Shown here piece by piece: positions 1 to 11,331 of a DNA stretch of 64,000 nt; within the stretch, counting starts at the first letter, position 1; every line of letters begins with the position of its first letter. Source of the DNA: Mya arenaria (taxonomy: Eukaryota; Mollusca; Bivalvia; Myida; Myidae); assembly GCF_026914265.1 (NCBI RefSeq), contig NC_069132.1:34838932-34902931 (forward strand). The letters are read 5' to 3'. Position numbers and translations under genes: made by a program. The notes beneath the pieces are model-generated. The model saw only the letters and a list, made by a program, of their open reading frames with translations, was not told the origin of the DNA and did no database searches.

Positions 1-1045
1 AAACTACAGTGTCAATACTAACAACAAATAAAAGTAACAACCAAAACAAATAAAAGTAACAACCAAAACAATTTACTTTTTTTGTCCCTTAGGGACCAGT
101 ATATCCATGGAAATCCGCGAATCCGTAGACAAATCAAATCCTAAAACATATCTCGAAGCTACCAAGAGTAACGGATTCGAAGAAAAGTATATACGATATG
201 TTCATTGATAAGATTACCCCTTATAAAGTCATACCTGACTGTTCAGTGTTCTCTTTGAGTACTTGTTTTAGTTTCTTGAGCAGATGCATGTCCCTGACCC
301 TCTTATTGTTTCTGTCACTGAAAACAAAAGATCCAAGAACAAATGTCTATCTGACAACAAGATATTGGGAATTGGTGCTATTGAATTATCAATGTTCAAT
401 TTGCCAACATTTTGCTTAATTAATTATACCATGAAATCATCGGAGGCAAGCCCTGCAGTCAACAAATCAGCTATGATCCCGTTTACAGGCACGAGGTTCA
501 AAGCATGACATACAGGCAACAGCAGGGGTTGGTGAATTACCTTTTGGTCATACTATATGAACTTGCATGTGAAAGATGAACCATATCATAAAATACAGAT
601 CCATGCTTTCATTTGACTGCAGACTTCAGATTTGCACACTTTAAATGATAATTGTCAAGTGCTTATGTTAAACTGAACATTGAAGTAAACTTTCTGATTG
701 TAAATTGCATTGACTTATGAAAAATTCTTGTATACTTGGAGTCATTATTAAACCTTGCATATTTGACACGGCAGAAAGTTCCTAGTTTCAGAATATAACA
801 ACCAGGAAGAACTAAGCCATAATATTAATCAGTCCCATGAAAGTGTCTCCAGAATAATTGAAAAAGACATGGGGCAGTATTGAAGAGCCACTTAAAATTT
901 GACTTAAATTAAACAATTTAATCTGAATGTTTTGATTGGTCTTAACAGTAAAATCAATTGGTCAATAGATTTAATGGAATCACTGAGGCATGTCTAAGGA
1001 CTACTAGTATATTGATTACAACCCAAATGCACACAAGAAACATAC
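1..1045. other. left edge, no recognised exon
   Basis: This stretch lies downstream of the last RAB3GAP2 exon visible in the window (minus strand). I looked for the next RAB3GAP2 exon and did not find one, so it is probably part of a long intron. A plus-strand open frame of 74 codons at 284-508 and a 33-codon frame starting with ATG at 109 have no similarity I recognise and no convincing splice context. They may be chance frames or fragments of a decayed element. Confidence 0.4.
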
Positions 1046-4000
1046 CTTAGAGCCAGGTGAAAGGGCACCTGTACTGTCTTCAGTGTACCATTCGGCTCAA
1101 TGAGGGCAACCTGGAAAGCCTTGATACGCACGCCCTTGCATGTGACGTTGTTAAGCCCGAGAATCCCGTGCGATATAGACACAAGCTGACAGTGTTTGCT
1201 CACATTGAAGGCTGCCACACGTGGGCCGTTCCCCGCCAACCATATCTGGGACAAATGATGGATATAATGCATGTGTCCTTTTCTATTATTTTTTCAAATT
1301 AAAAATTATGGTTTACATCGTTCATTGATAGCAGTATGCTAAGCAAAGTAATAGAAAATACCATGGCCGGTATTCATTTACGTTTGGAGTTTGAGACTGA
1401 GGCTCAGAAAAGAACTATCTTAGTTTTGTTGTCAAAATGCAATTATAGAGGCAACGATGCTATAAGTTTTTGAACCTTTTACAAATAATCAGTTCTACAA
1501 TCAAACAGACACCTTTGTAAAATATGGTTATATCAAGAAGATATTTTGAAACAATCAAAAATTCAGTTTTCGGAGCCTGAGTCTTAAATTCAGTCTTAAG
1601 ATATTAGTGACTATGGCCCTAATTTTTTAAAATATAATTTAGGGGAAGTGACCAGAATAACAAAGTAAACCATTAAATTTTGATCATTTAAAAATTAAAT
1701 ATGTGTATTATGCATTCAATGGTAAGGCTAATTACCTCAAGTATACCCCTGCGAGCAGCATAAATAACAAGGAACTGAGCACTACGGGACTGTCTGCTGG
1801 CAGAATGGGGGCCTTCCTCCTCCCTCACCTCCACCCACCCCACCTGGGCATCACGGTAACCTGTAACCATGGTGACAAAATTGGGAATACATGAGAGATT
1901 GTATTCATTGCTGTTTCTTTTTTATAAGATTAGCACTGGTAATGAAACAAGGTTCAATAGGTCCATCATTTCATTCAGGTAAATGTATAATTAGAATTCA
2001 GTCCAGATATTATGCATCCAAGCATTACTACCTAGTTTGAGAAGAAATGTCTAAGTTTGGGAATATAAATGCAAGTTTGACACGGCAGACAACAATAACA
2101 CTAGTCAAAATGATTTTATGTGTCTGGCATGCTGAGCAAGCCACTTTTAATCTATGTGAATAACTTTTTCAAAATAACAACTTTAACCCTTGCAGCAATG
2201 GTCTCTTTGAGAAAACCTTTCATAAATTGTATACTGCTACAACATCTACATAGTGTCAAAAACTGATTCTGCATATTAAAGCCTACGATATACTGAAACA
2301 CTAACCTTTCCACATCCTTGCAGCGACACCTTGAGCGACATCTATGAGTATTACCCTACCGAAACTGTCTGTGGTGGCAGCATAGGTGTTGTTCGGAGAC
2401 AGACTTACACATAGTCCTGCCCTTCGCTGATCAGGCAAGCCGAACCTGGATTAAATACACCATAGACCACCAAATTTTATACATGTATCATAAAAAAGGA
2501 AATATGTCTGAATCAGACCAAGGCTATTGATTTCATACTTTGGTATATTTTGCATCCAAAATTTATTGACAATAGCTTTTGAACAAGACTCTTACTTTAG
2601 GGGCAGTGGAGTGGCAGGTTCGATCTTTGGTTGCTTCTCCCCAGCACCCTCAGCCTTGCTCTTTGAACCAAATGTCAACCAGCCACTGAAAGTAACAAAA
2701 CAACGACATTATGTGTACAAATTTCCCCAGGGTTTTTATAAGGGTTTGTGTCAATTTGCTTTTCAACCATGTCATGAATATAAACCTAAGTGAAGAATTA
2801 CTTAACCAAAGATTGTCTTTGTTATAATAATGTTGTTGCAAATTTAAAACCTCACAAACTATGCCTTAATGAAAAGAAATGGTACTCAAATTGCAAAATT
2901 TAAACAATCTTCAGCATGTGTGGTCTCTTTTGTCAATCAGTTTGTACTCATCTGTTTAAGGTATTGGATATAAAAACACCTTGCCATTTCATTGAGCCAT
3001 TGGTATTAATGTAAAATTATGATGTCTGGAGACACCGTATAATTTGGTATCATTTGAAAGTGTATTGCAAACCGCTCATATACACCTCACATACATGCCC
3101 AAAAAACATTATTAATAAAGTTACGGTACATCAGTTTGAATTTTTGTTCTTTATTTCAACTGAAATTTGACATAAAACGATCGATTTTTCAATATTCCAT
3201 GACAAAATAAGCATTTTTTAAATATTTATTTTGCTTTTATTTTTATATATTCCTTTCCTCTCAATAAACCCTTATCAAATAATAGCAAAACAATACGTGG
3301 TCACCAGGCTTCCAAAATTTACATTACATACTTTTGATCAATTGCAAAGACAACTATAAAGTGATATGAATCTGTCTCAAGTCCATTTCCTAGGCATAAG
3401 CCTTTAGTACTGTCCTTTTAAGGACTAGAGAGGAATTCCCTGTAGGGGCTCAAACCCATAAAATACTTGGGTGAAATGCAGGCATAAATACAACAAGACC
3501 ACTCTCTCCCAATTTTGATGAGTACATGTTAATTTCAAAAATGTGCTTTTAAAACATAAATTACAGATATTTTGGCATACTAAGTATTAAATTTTGACTA
3601 CCATATCCAGAACTCCTAAAACCAAGTTTGATAACTTGAAACAAAATATCTTTTATGAATTTGAAACAAACTATCTTTTATAAATAAAGAAGTACCTGGC
3701 AGCCGACATGATAGCAGACTTGAGTTTACTGGCAACTGCAAATGCCACCTCAGACAGTATGGGTTGACTGCTACCCTGAAAAAAAGGACACAAAAGGATA
3801 CATTAGCATGTAGTTGATCAATAAAACGGGTCTAAAAAGAGATTAACACTGTCAGTTTATGAATATTCTCAAAATCAAATGTATCACCTTTGCCCATAAT
3901 TCTTCTAGTAACAGTCACCATGACCCTTGAATTTGACCCATAGGGGGCATCTGCTGACAATGACCAAAATAAGTTTGAAGACTCTATACCTAGTCATTCG

Positions 4001-7000
4001 AAAGCAATTGATCTTAAATGAAAGCACTGATAATATTTCTAGTTAGGGTCACATTGTCCCAAAAAGTAAAACACAAATCATCTACTGACCATGTCGAGTG
4101 TGCATACCAAGTTTGAAGACTCTACACCAAGTTGTTCAAAAGTGAACGATTAGAAATGAAAGTGCCCTTAATTTTCCATTGATCAGAAAGGAAAATGTTA
4201 TGACGCAAACAAAGACACCAGACAAAGTAATCCCAATGTGAATGCCTCGCAGGCGACACAATCAAAATCATAATTGTTCAGCTATTTTTTTTTTAACCAA
4301 ATTATTAGTAGACTTTAAATAATCCATAAATATAAAAGGGAAAGAAAAATATGTGGCCTACCTCAATGGCATAAAAGAATCCTGTGTAAGGCCCGACCCC
4401 GGCCATCAGGTAGATGGAGGCAGCAGGAGGGTTGGTCCGTATAGCACTTGTGTGGGAGTTCAATGATGCTAAAACCATCTGGTCAAAGGGGTTTGGGGTG
4501 TGCATTCCTGGTGGAAAAGTACATACTAGCCTATATATTAACATAAACATAGACATTTGAATGTTGACAACTCTAGCTTCAACTATACATTGTGTTTATA
4601 TCCTCCATAAAGCCCTATGGAATATATGTCTACTGTGGTGCAGTGGATATAATCCCCGAATGCAAGCCAAGAAGACACAGGATCGATTCCTGCTGCACCA
4701 CATTGTTTAATTCTTTTTATCTATTAATTTTCTTTGTTGACATATTTTTATAAAAGTGTTCATCTTATAACTTATCTCATTTATGTTCTTAGAATAAAAA
4801 CAGAATTATTAAATTTACATTTGATTACATAAAAACTCCAGCTAATGGGTGTTTGTAGACCAGATGGAAAGTACATGTTTGTAATAATTTACAGCTTGAT
4901 TCTGAATCAGTTTAAGCATGCATTCATCTTGCCAAACCATGCATACACAATTGCCAGGCATCTTGAAAGATTTACCAGATGGCTGATATTGAAAACATGA
5001 CATGTCTCACATTATTATAATACTGTAAGATGAAGCAAAAACAATTAAATGTACTTGTATACCTGTGGTGTGTGTATCACTGACAGACTCCATGTCTTGA
5101 GGGGCCCACTTCTTGTACGCCAGGGGTGGAGGCTGCAGGCTAGTCTCACCACTTGCTGTTGCTATAACAATAACAATAGCAAATTCACATGTTAACAGTC
5201 ATAATTAAACTAATTTAGAGGAATACCCAATTGTTATTCAATAAAGATTTTTTGGGGGGTTTACCAACCATGTCCAGTGCTCCAGCCAGGATTTGAAAAG
5301 GGCAGGGTGGAGTTTTGAAAAGGGCAAGCTACATGAGTCGTGTAGAGGTTGGGGTGGTTGTGGGGGGGGGGGGGGGGGGGTCTCCACCAGGTGTTTGCTT
5401 TTTTGTGGGGGGGGGGGGGTCTCCCCCTAGAATTTGTTTTGTTTTTATACTCAATTTAAAACATTTTCCATGATTTTCAGACTTATACATAATGGTGTTG
5501 TTGTTTTTTCTCAAAATTGAGAAGGGTGTGTTTTAATATCAAAATTAAAATTTGTCTTTTTGTCTGTGGTAGTATGATTGTACTTGTTTGGCATCTTCTT
5601 TAGTGCAATGTCAAATATTTCTTTTAAAAGTTTGTAAGATGAAGACAAAAACAACCACAGTTAAACATCAAATAAATAGATACACACAAAAAAATAAATA
5701 TAGGGGACGAATCTTAGTTTGGTACGATCGGGTTTGGGTACGAATGTTACATTCAGCCTGTTTGTTATTTAATTGTCTTTGGTAAAATAATGTTTAATAT
5801 GCTGATGTTTTAGAATAAAATGACAATAAAAATCACTACCCTGGTTTAAAAAATCACTTATTAAACATAGAACATTGATAAAATAACTCCGAAAATCGTT
5901 CTGATAAAATGGCGGTTTCGGCGAATTTTGACAAGATCGTGGACATGATAAGTAAATACTAAATAAAGCATCAACATAATTTTGTGGATTACAAAGAAAT
6001 TTTCATCATGAATATTTTATAAATAAACTTTCAAAACATTTACTGAAAAGGTGATGTATTTGATTGTATTAGCGCCACCTTTCTTATGTTTACATATCGG
6101 CAGTGTCGTCTGCTTCAAATCAACAATGTTGAAAATGGCAAGTCTCGTCTGTACAATACAATAAACAATTATTTTAAAAGATTTAATTGTGCTTCACAAC
6201 ATTTTTCACCATCCCTTCGCATTTTCTATCGCATTTTACGAACTTTCATCATTGGTTGAACAAGTTCTCAATGTATATTCTGATTGGCTGACATTCAATA
6301 GGCACGCCTCCTGCCGATGTTTCCCTATTTGGCTCTTCCTAATTATCGGATTAGTAGATGACCGATTATGAATACACAGGTCGTCTGCTCACTACACAAA
6401 TACACAATTAGCTGTCATATGACTTGGTCAAGGCACATGGAAAGATGAAAGGGCAGTACGGCATATTTTAAGCAATCAATGGGGGCATGGTGACACCTAG
6501 CGGGAACACTATTATCATAAGTATTACGTAATTTGTCTCAATTATGACAGCGGATTAAGGGCTGTCAATCTTTTATAATGATTTCAATAGTAAAAAGGGC
6601 ACTAACGGGATATTTGGGGCTAATAGAGCATTTGTGAAAAGGGCACTACTCAAAAAGGGGGCAGGGCGGTAAGAAAAGGGGCACGGGCGCTGCGCCATTG
6701 AAAAACGGGCTAGCTGGAGCACTGAATGTCACAAAACCAGTGACCTGAACAGATTTTAGTTGCTCTTGTGGTCATAATACTTGAAATTCTAATCTTAATA
6801 TATACCCACACCTAAAAATGTCTGGTGCCATAAACTACAGAGAGTTCGCACAACAAATGGTTTGAGACCAATTGAAAATGCCATGAATTATTTATCCAGT
6901 AACAATAATCATATGTGTAGCCAAAGGGGTACCCTAAGAAAGACAAGTTGGATTTCAATATCCATTTTCAAAATCTAACCTCTAGCGACTTGGTTCCTGC

Positions 7001-10000
7001 AGGCCTTCAATGCCTGGTAGAGACTGAAGCCGTCTATGGTGACCAGCACACGCTTGTACAGAATCACCAACTCTTCATGCTGTCAAGTAAAACATTAAAG
7101 TAGCATGACAATTCACAATAATGTGCAACACTCTTTTTGTTGAGATAGACTCACCATACAGTTGTCTATCACTGTCATTATACAATTTTTCCTTGAAAAT
7201 CATTAATGGTTATTGAGTGAGGATTGAGTTATGGCCAAGATTTAAGGTTTTTTACACTGACACTGCTATAGAGTTTTAGCTGAACAGTTATGAAAGGGTG
7301 TTGTACCCTATTGTTTTTTGGTAGCACCCTCCTAATCTAATGGAGACCAACATGTGCACCTGTCTGTTTCAAATTCTTTTCATCCGGATCTTAAGTTACC
7401 TTTACTTTTTCATTCCAAACTTTGGCTTCCTGCTTAACTACTGAATATGACAAAATATGTATGAACCTATGGACAAGTTTTGCATTTGCGCTTTGTTATG
7501 TTCTGTTCATATGCATGCCTGTTTTTTTGCAAGTATTCAAACTCATAACTTGTGCATATTATTAAACTCAGACAGAGCTTACATGCTCCATAATTTTATT
7601 ATATAGTACAAATCAATTACCTGTTCAGCAATACCGAGGTATCGTTTGGGTGTGTATGTGTTACATTTCAACTTCTGGACTGGTTCATTATGCAATTTCT
7701 GGGACAGAAGCAGGGTTCCAGTCTGTAAAAATATATATGCATTATTGAAACAATCTGCTATGCAACATCATGCTAGTCAACAGACTTTAATAAAATTCAA
7801 CATAATGACTTAATTAGTCGTGATTTGTAAACAATACTCTTTTGCCATGCTATACATATATGTGTATTATCTTTGGCAACATGTGTACCAAGTTTTATTT
7901 GAATAGCTTAAACTGTTTTTGAGTTATGACCATGATTAGAATATGTGTACTATGATGAAAAACACCAATGACTCCAAGGCTATCACAATACCCCCTATTT
8001 GTTTTTCAAAAAACAGATAAAGCTAAAAATGGATGTGCATTAATATAGAAATAATATCTGAGCACAAACATACAGCTTTGTATGTTTCTGCAAAACCTAC
8101 TAGAAATTAAGCAAAGAATCTATATAATAACAATTTTTATCAAATTACGCCAGACAGTTTATAGTATCATATATAAAGGTGTTATCATTGCAGGGACAAT
8201 AATCAATCAAAAATCCCAATCCTGAAAATAAAGTATGAGGGACATAGGCCTAAAGCAGCTGCAGGGTAGAGGGGCTTATACCCCATTTGTGATTGTTACA
8301 AAGCCATCCATTTCAAGGTACTTTTTACTATTTTAAATGCATATGTCAAATGATTTTTTGATTAATCCTGAAATTAATCCACTGAGTAAATGATACCACA
8401 TCATTTCAATATTACCCAAGTGATTTCCTACCCTTTCATGGCTTACTGAGTGAAAACGTTGAAAGATATCACATCATATCCTCAACAAGTTATTCAACAA
8501 CTGACCTCTGTATAGAATCTGAGGAAACCACTGGAGAAGCCCAACAGCACACATGTCCAGTCTGGCCCGCCCTGGGTGCTTCTCTTCTGGGAGGCAAGAG
8601 GAAGGCACATAACTGCTGTCACCTGCTCCCTGAGAATATTTATTGCTTTAATGATAATGATCAACTTTGTAGCATGCTTATATAAATGAATAAATTCAGT
8701 CTAGCCTCATCTGGGTGCTTCACTTCTGGAAGGCAATGTAAAGGACCATGACTACTATCACCTGCTCCTTGTAAATTCTTCTCTTTTGGCTTGAAGACTA
8801 CATTTTGGGTACTTTATTTGATACATTGTCAATTAGTCATATACTGCAAATGTGCTGCAAAATGAAACCACAGCGTTTCAAAAAAGAGAAATAAACAGTA
8901 TTTGATTTTGCATTTCAAATCGACACAAAAATGACAATTTCAGAGATATACATGATCTGTACAGGTGTTTATATGCTAAACATGTTTGAAAAATTGCCTG
9001 AATATAGGTATTCTTAAGTGAGTACTTACTCTGAATTATGAACCACTGAGCCTGACCAGACAGTATGGTACTGTGACATCACCTCTTCATTTCTGCTGTC
9101 AGCATTGTACTTTGCTGAGAAATGAGAAAAAATTCTTAATTACTTCATTTTTTCGTACTTGTCAAAACAGCATTTTTTTTTACCACATGTTTCTTTGCTT
9201 GAAAACTTTTATTTTATATAACACAAACTACCACTGGGTAGTGACTTGATATTAGAAAAGGAGTGTTAGATAAGCACAAATCCCCAATCCCCACATTTGC
9301 CATGCCTGTTCAAAAGCTGAATTTTACAGAACAGTGACACTACTTATTCTTATGTAAAGTAAAAAATTAATGGCAGAATTAGAGTTTGTTGCACCATAAG
9401 TCTAATTTCATTGACAAGTCTTGTAAAAAAATTATATTCAACACAAACAATTAAACAATTAAAAACACCTACGTGACAGAAGCACCAATTTGTCTTTCCT
9501 GGCGACAGCTATGAGATCAGCTGCTGGTGAAACTGATACAAGACATTCCTGGAGCCAGCGGTGGGCCTCTGAAGTTGCCTCCCCTTCCTGATCAGTGTCC
9601 GGAGTTGTTTCCCTTGACTCTTCTTCGGCATCCTCTCCCCAATCCTCCCAGTCCTCATCCCAGCCATCTGCCTCTTCTTATGACGTAAACAAGGGGTGCA
9701 AAATCAACCCAAAATTGGACAGTGAAAAAAACTGCTATGCACCATGAAATACATGACAACTAAAGGCTCATTATAGTTCCTAGCCACAATAAAGGACAAT
9801 AAGTAAAATGAACAGATCCATGGATTCCTTTTTAATTTTTATTGTGTATGTACATTGAATGTAGGTAAATAATGCTCTTTTTCATATGCACAAAAAGGTT
9901 GGGTATAAAAGACTGGCCGGACCTGACAAATACCGGACCAATGGAAATCAACCGAAATCTGCGTATCTATCCCCAAAAAAAAGTCGGGTATAAAAGACTG

Positions 10001-10784
10001 GCCTATCTGGAAGGTGTATTGAAATGTGAAAATATGCTTATTGTATTGTGGTGCATTTATAATTTCAATACAATTTGTATTTTTACAATACGTTTTAACA
10101 TGGTGCAACAATTAAATGTCGTCTGTTTCATGTTAACTAATTACAAATGATCAAACATAGGTTTCAGATAATGATCACAAATACTTGATATTGTACAAAA
10201 GAGGCAAATTCAAACAATTATTACTATTTCTAACGGAGAGGTTCCGTGAAATATAGCCAAGTAATTAGCGTCAAAAGTACAATTGCTTATTGTTTGACTT
10301 GTACATTTATTCTGGCAGAAGGTTTGTTATAGGTCCCTGATTAATTTGAGCTATTTTTGATGTACCTTTCTCTGTAGGGGTTTCTTTTTAATGAAAATAT
10401 TGTTAACATGGTGTCTATCCAAATATTATCAAGTATTATGCATTTGATACTAATATGTAATAAGCTGTTATATTTATTAAATGTTATTATTATGCTTTGG
10501 TACGGAAATGGTCCGGTCTGTCCAGTCTTTTATACCAAATCGAAATTCTGAAGACTTCCCAACAATTTCTGGACTGGAAATTGCGATGGTCTGGAATCCA
10601 TCCGATCTGGCCAGTCTTTTATACCCAATCCACAAAAATTGCTTATTTTCATACCCTTTTCTGCAGTATCTTTGTTTTTCTGTTTCACATTTGATTTTAT
10701 TGAGCCTCTAAGATCTGGAAATAAGTATTCCTGGAGTCCACAAACATCAATCAGCTGAATGCATGGAAGCAAATGACATGACAT
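1046..10784 (-). CDS. RAB3GAP2: RAB3GAP2, Rab3 GTPase-activating protein non-catalytic subunit, N-terminal ~541 codons (3' part outside window)
   Basis: Thirteen minus-strand exons join in phase: 10784-10655, 9676-9473, 9114-9030, 8629-8506, 7722-7621, 7079-6980, 5161-5063, 4507-4362, 3775-3696, 2685-2596, 2445-2306, 1860-1736, 1245-1046. The product matches the animal RAB3GAP2 family along its length: [20 protein letters not shown] with [58 protein letters not shown] and GILGLNNVT. The family protein pairs with RAB3GAP1 to regulate Rab3 and to activate Rab18 at the ER. The part seen here is the N-terminal beta-propeller-like region, roughly 40% of the usual ~1,390 residues. The start is the ATG at 10784 ([11 protein letters not shown]), followed by an aligned QEYLFPDLR segment. 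The last exon ends in phase 2 with a good donor (GTATGT), so the gene continues to the left. Exon 2 carries an acidic, Trp-rich stretch ([13 protein letters not shown]). Intron 1 holds an inverted-repeat element and intron 6 a hAT-like insertion. Confidence 0.95.
4635..4701 (+). repeat. tRNA-like sequence in RAB3GAP2 intron 7
   Basis: A 67-base segment starts GTGGTGC and ends GCACCAC, a perfect 7-base acceptor-like stem. It has an A-box-like GCAGTGGATA and a T-arm-like hairpin (CAGG ... CCTG) around ATCGATT. The anticodon arm is not convincing. It is probably a decayed tRNA or a tRNA-derived SINE head rather than a working tRNA gene. Confidence 0.4.
5275..6724. mobile_element. hAT-like non-autonomous element in RAB3GAP2 intron 6
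   Basis: The 1.45 kb block begins CAGTGCTCCAGC and ends with the reverse complement GCTGGAGCACTG. Such CAGTG termini are typical of hAT transposons. Inside, both ends are rich in repeated AAAAGGGCA motifs, and two poly-G runs (5362-5380 and 5407-5419) lie near the left end. No transposase frame is visible. The flanks share ATGTC in offset positions but I see no clean 8-base target duplication, so the hAT assignment rests on the termini alone. Confidence 0.5.
8699..8785 (-). pseudogene. decayed copy of the start of RAB3GAP2 exon 4
   Basis: About 140 bases upstream (gene sense) of exon 4, this stretch repeats the exon head with scattered changes. Shared blocks include GGAGCAGGTGA, CCAGAAG and GAAGCACCCAG. 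In the exon frame the copy has a stop codon where the exon has AGA, and it lacks the rest of the exon and its donor. An AG is kept at its acceptor position. It is not expected to be coding. Confidence 0.7.
9897..10631. mobile_element. nested terminal-inverted-repeat element in RAB3GAP2 intron 1
   Basis: The left end reads GGTTGGGTATAAAAGACTGG and the right end (10609-10631) is its near-exact reverse complement. A second, inner pair of the same motif lies at 9983-10003 and 10511-10542, also facing inward, so the element has doubled ends. Short open frames of 65-100 codons inside it run through these repeats and look non-coding. It fits a non-autonomous DNA transposon (MITE) formed by nesting or end duplication. 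Its right end is only 24 bases from RAB3GAP2 exon 1. Confidence 0.7.
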
Positions 10785-11331
10785 AATGTTGGCTATGTAG
10801 ACGATCTGAAATAGATAAATACAAGTTAGCACTCACTCAGATATTATAAAATATAATGATTTAAGACCAAACAGTTAATACCACATCAAATAAAGGTAAA
10901 AGGCAGGCACTTAAAAAGATCCTTCCAGTTCAGATGAAGAAAATATATTAATCTGGTTGTGTCATTGATTTAAAGGCAGCTACTGAGCTAAAAATAAATT
11001 GTGCTTCGTTTTATCCGAAGTTAACTCAAGTTACAATAAAACATTTACCAAATCGTAAAATGCCCAAACATCATACAAAATATGGAGTGTTTCAACAATT
11101 TAATTAATTATATTAAGAATAAAGGATAAATCTTTGGTGTAAACCCCAAATTAAATAGAAAATGTGGAAAAATAGAATTCGTCGTAAAAATTGACAAGTT
11201 ACCGGAAGTATATAATCCTTTTCAAGCTAAAGAAAATTGAACGCCAAGGAAGCATTTGCGAAATTCACAAACGATATAAATCTTATAGTTGACACATGGC
11301 GGGAAATAAAGATACATCAAATTATTGAAAT
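10785..11331. promoter_or_regulatory. shared 5' region between RAB3GAP2 and XRCC3
   Basis: The two start codons face away from each other with 547 bases between them. The interval must hold both 5' untranslated regions and at least the core promoters, unless non-coding first exons lie elsewhere. I see no CpG-rich block, and no convincing TATA box in a defined position. Co-regulation is an inference from layout only. Confidence 0.5.

Noticed and set aside
284..508. 74-codon plus-strand frame near the left edge
   Set aside because: No family resemblance and no splice signals that link it to another exon; kept only as a note in the left-edge entry.
2957..3430. Possible shared repeat family with 32275-32880
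   Set aside because: Both contain TATCATTTGAAAGTGT and similar neighbouring words, but the rest diverges too much to align by eye with confidence.
9839..10150. Overlapping frames of 90-92 codons on both strands
   Set aside because: They span the inverted ends of the element in RAB3GAP2 intron 1 and show no recognisable protein.
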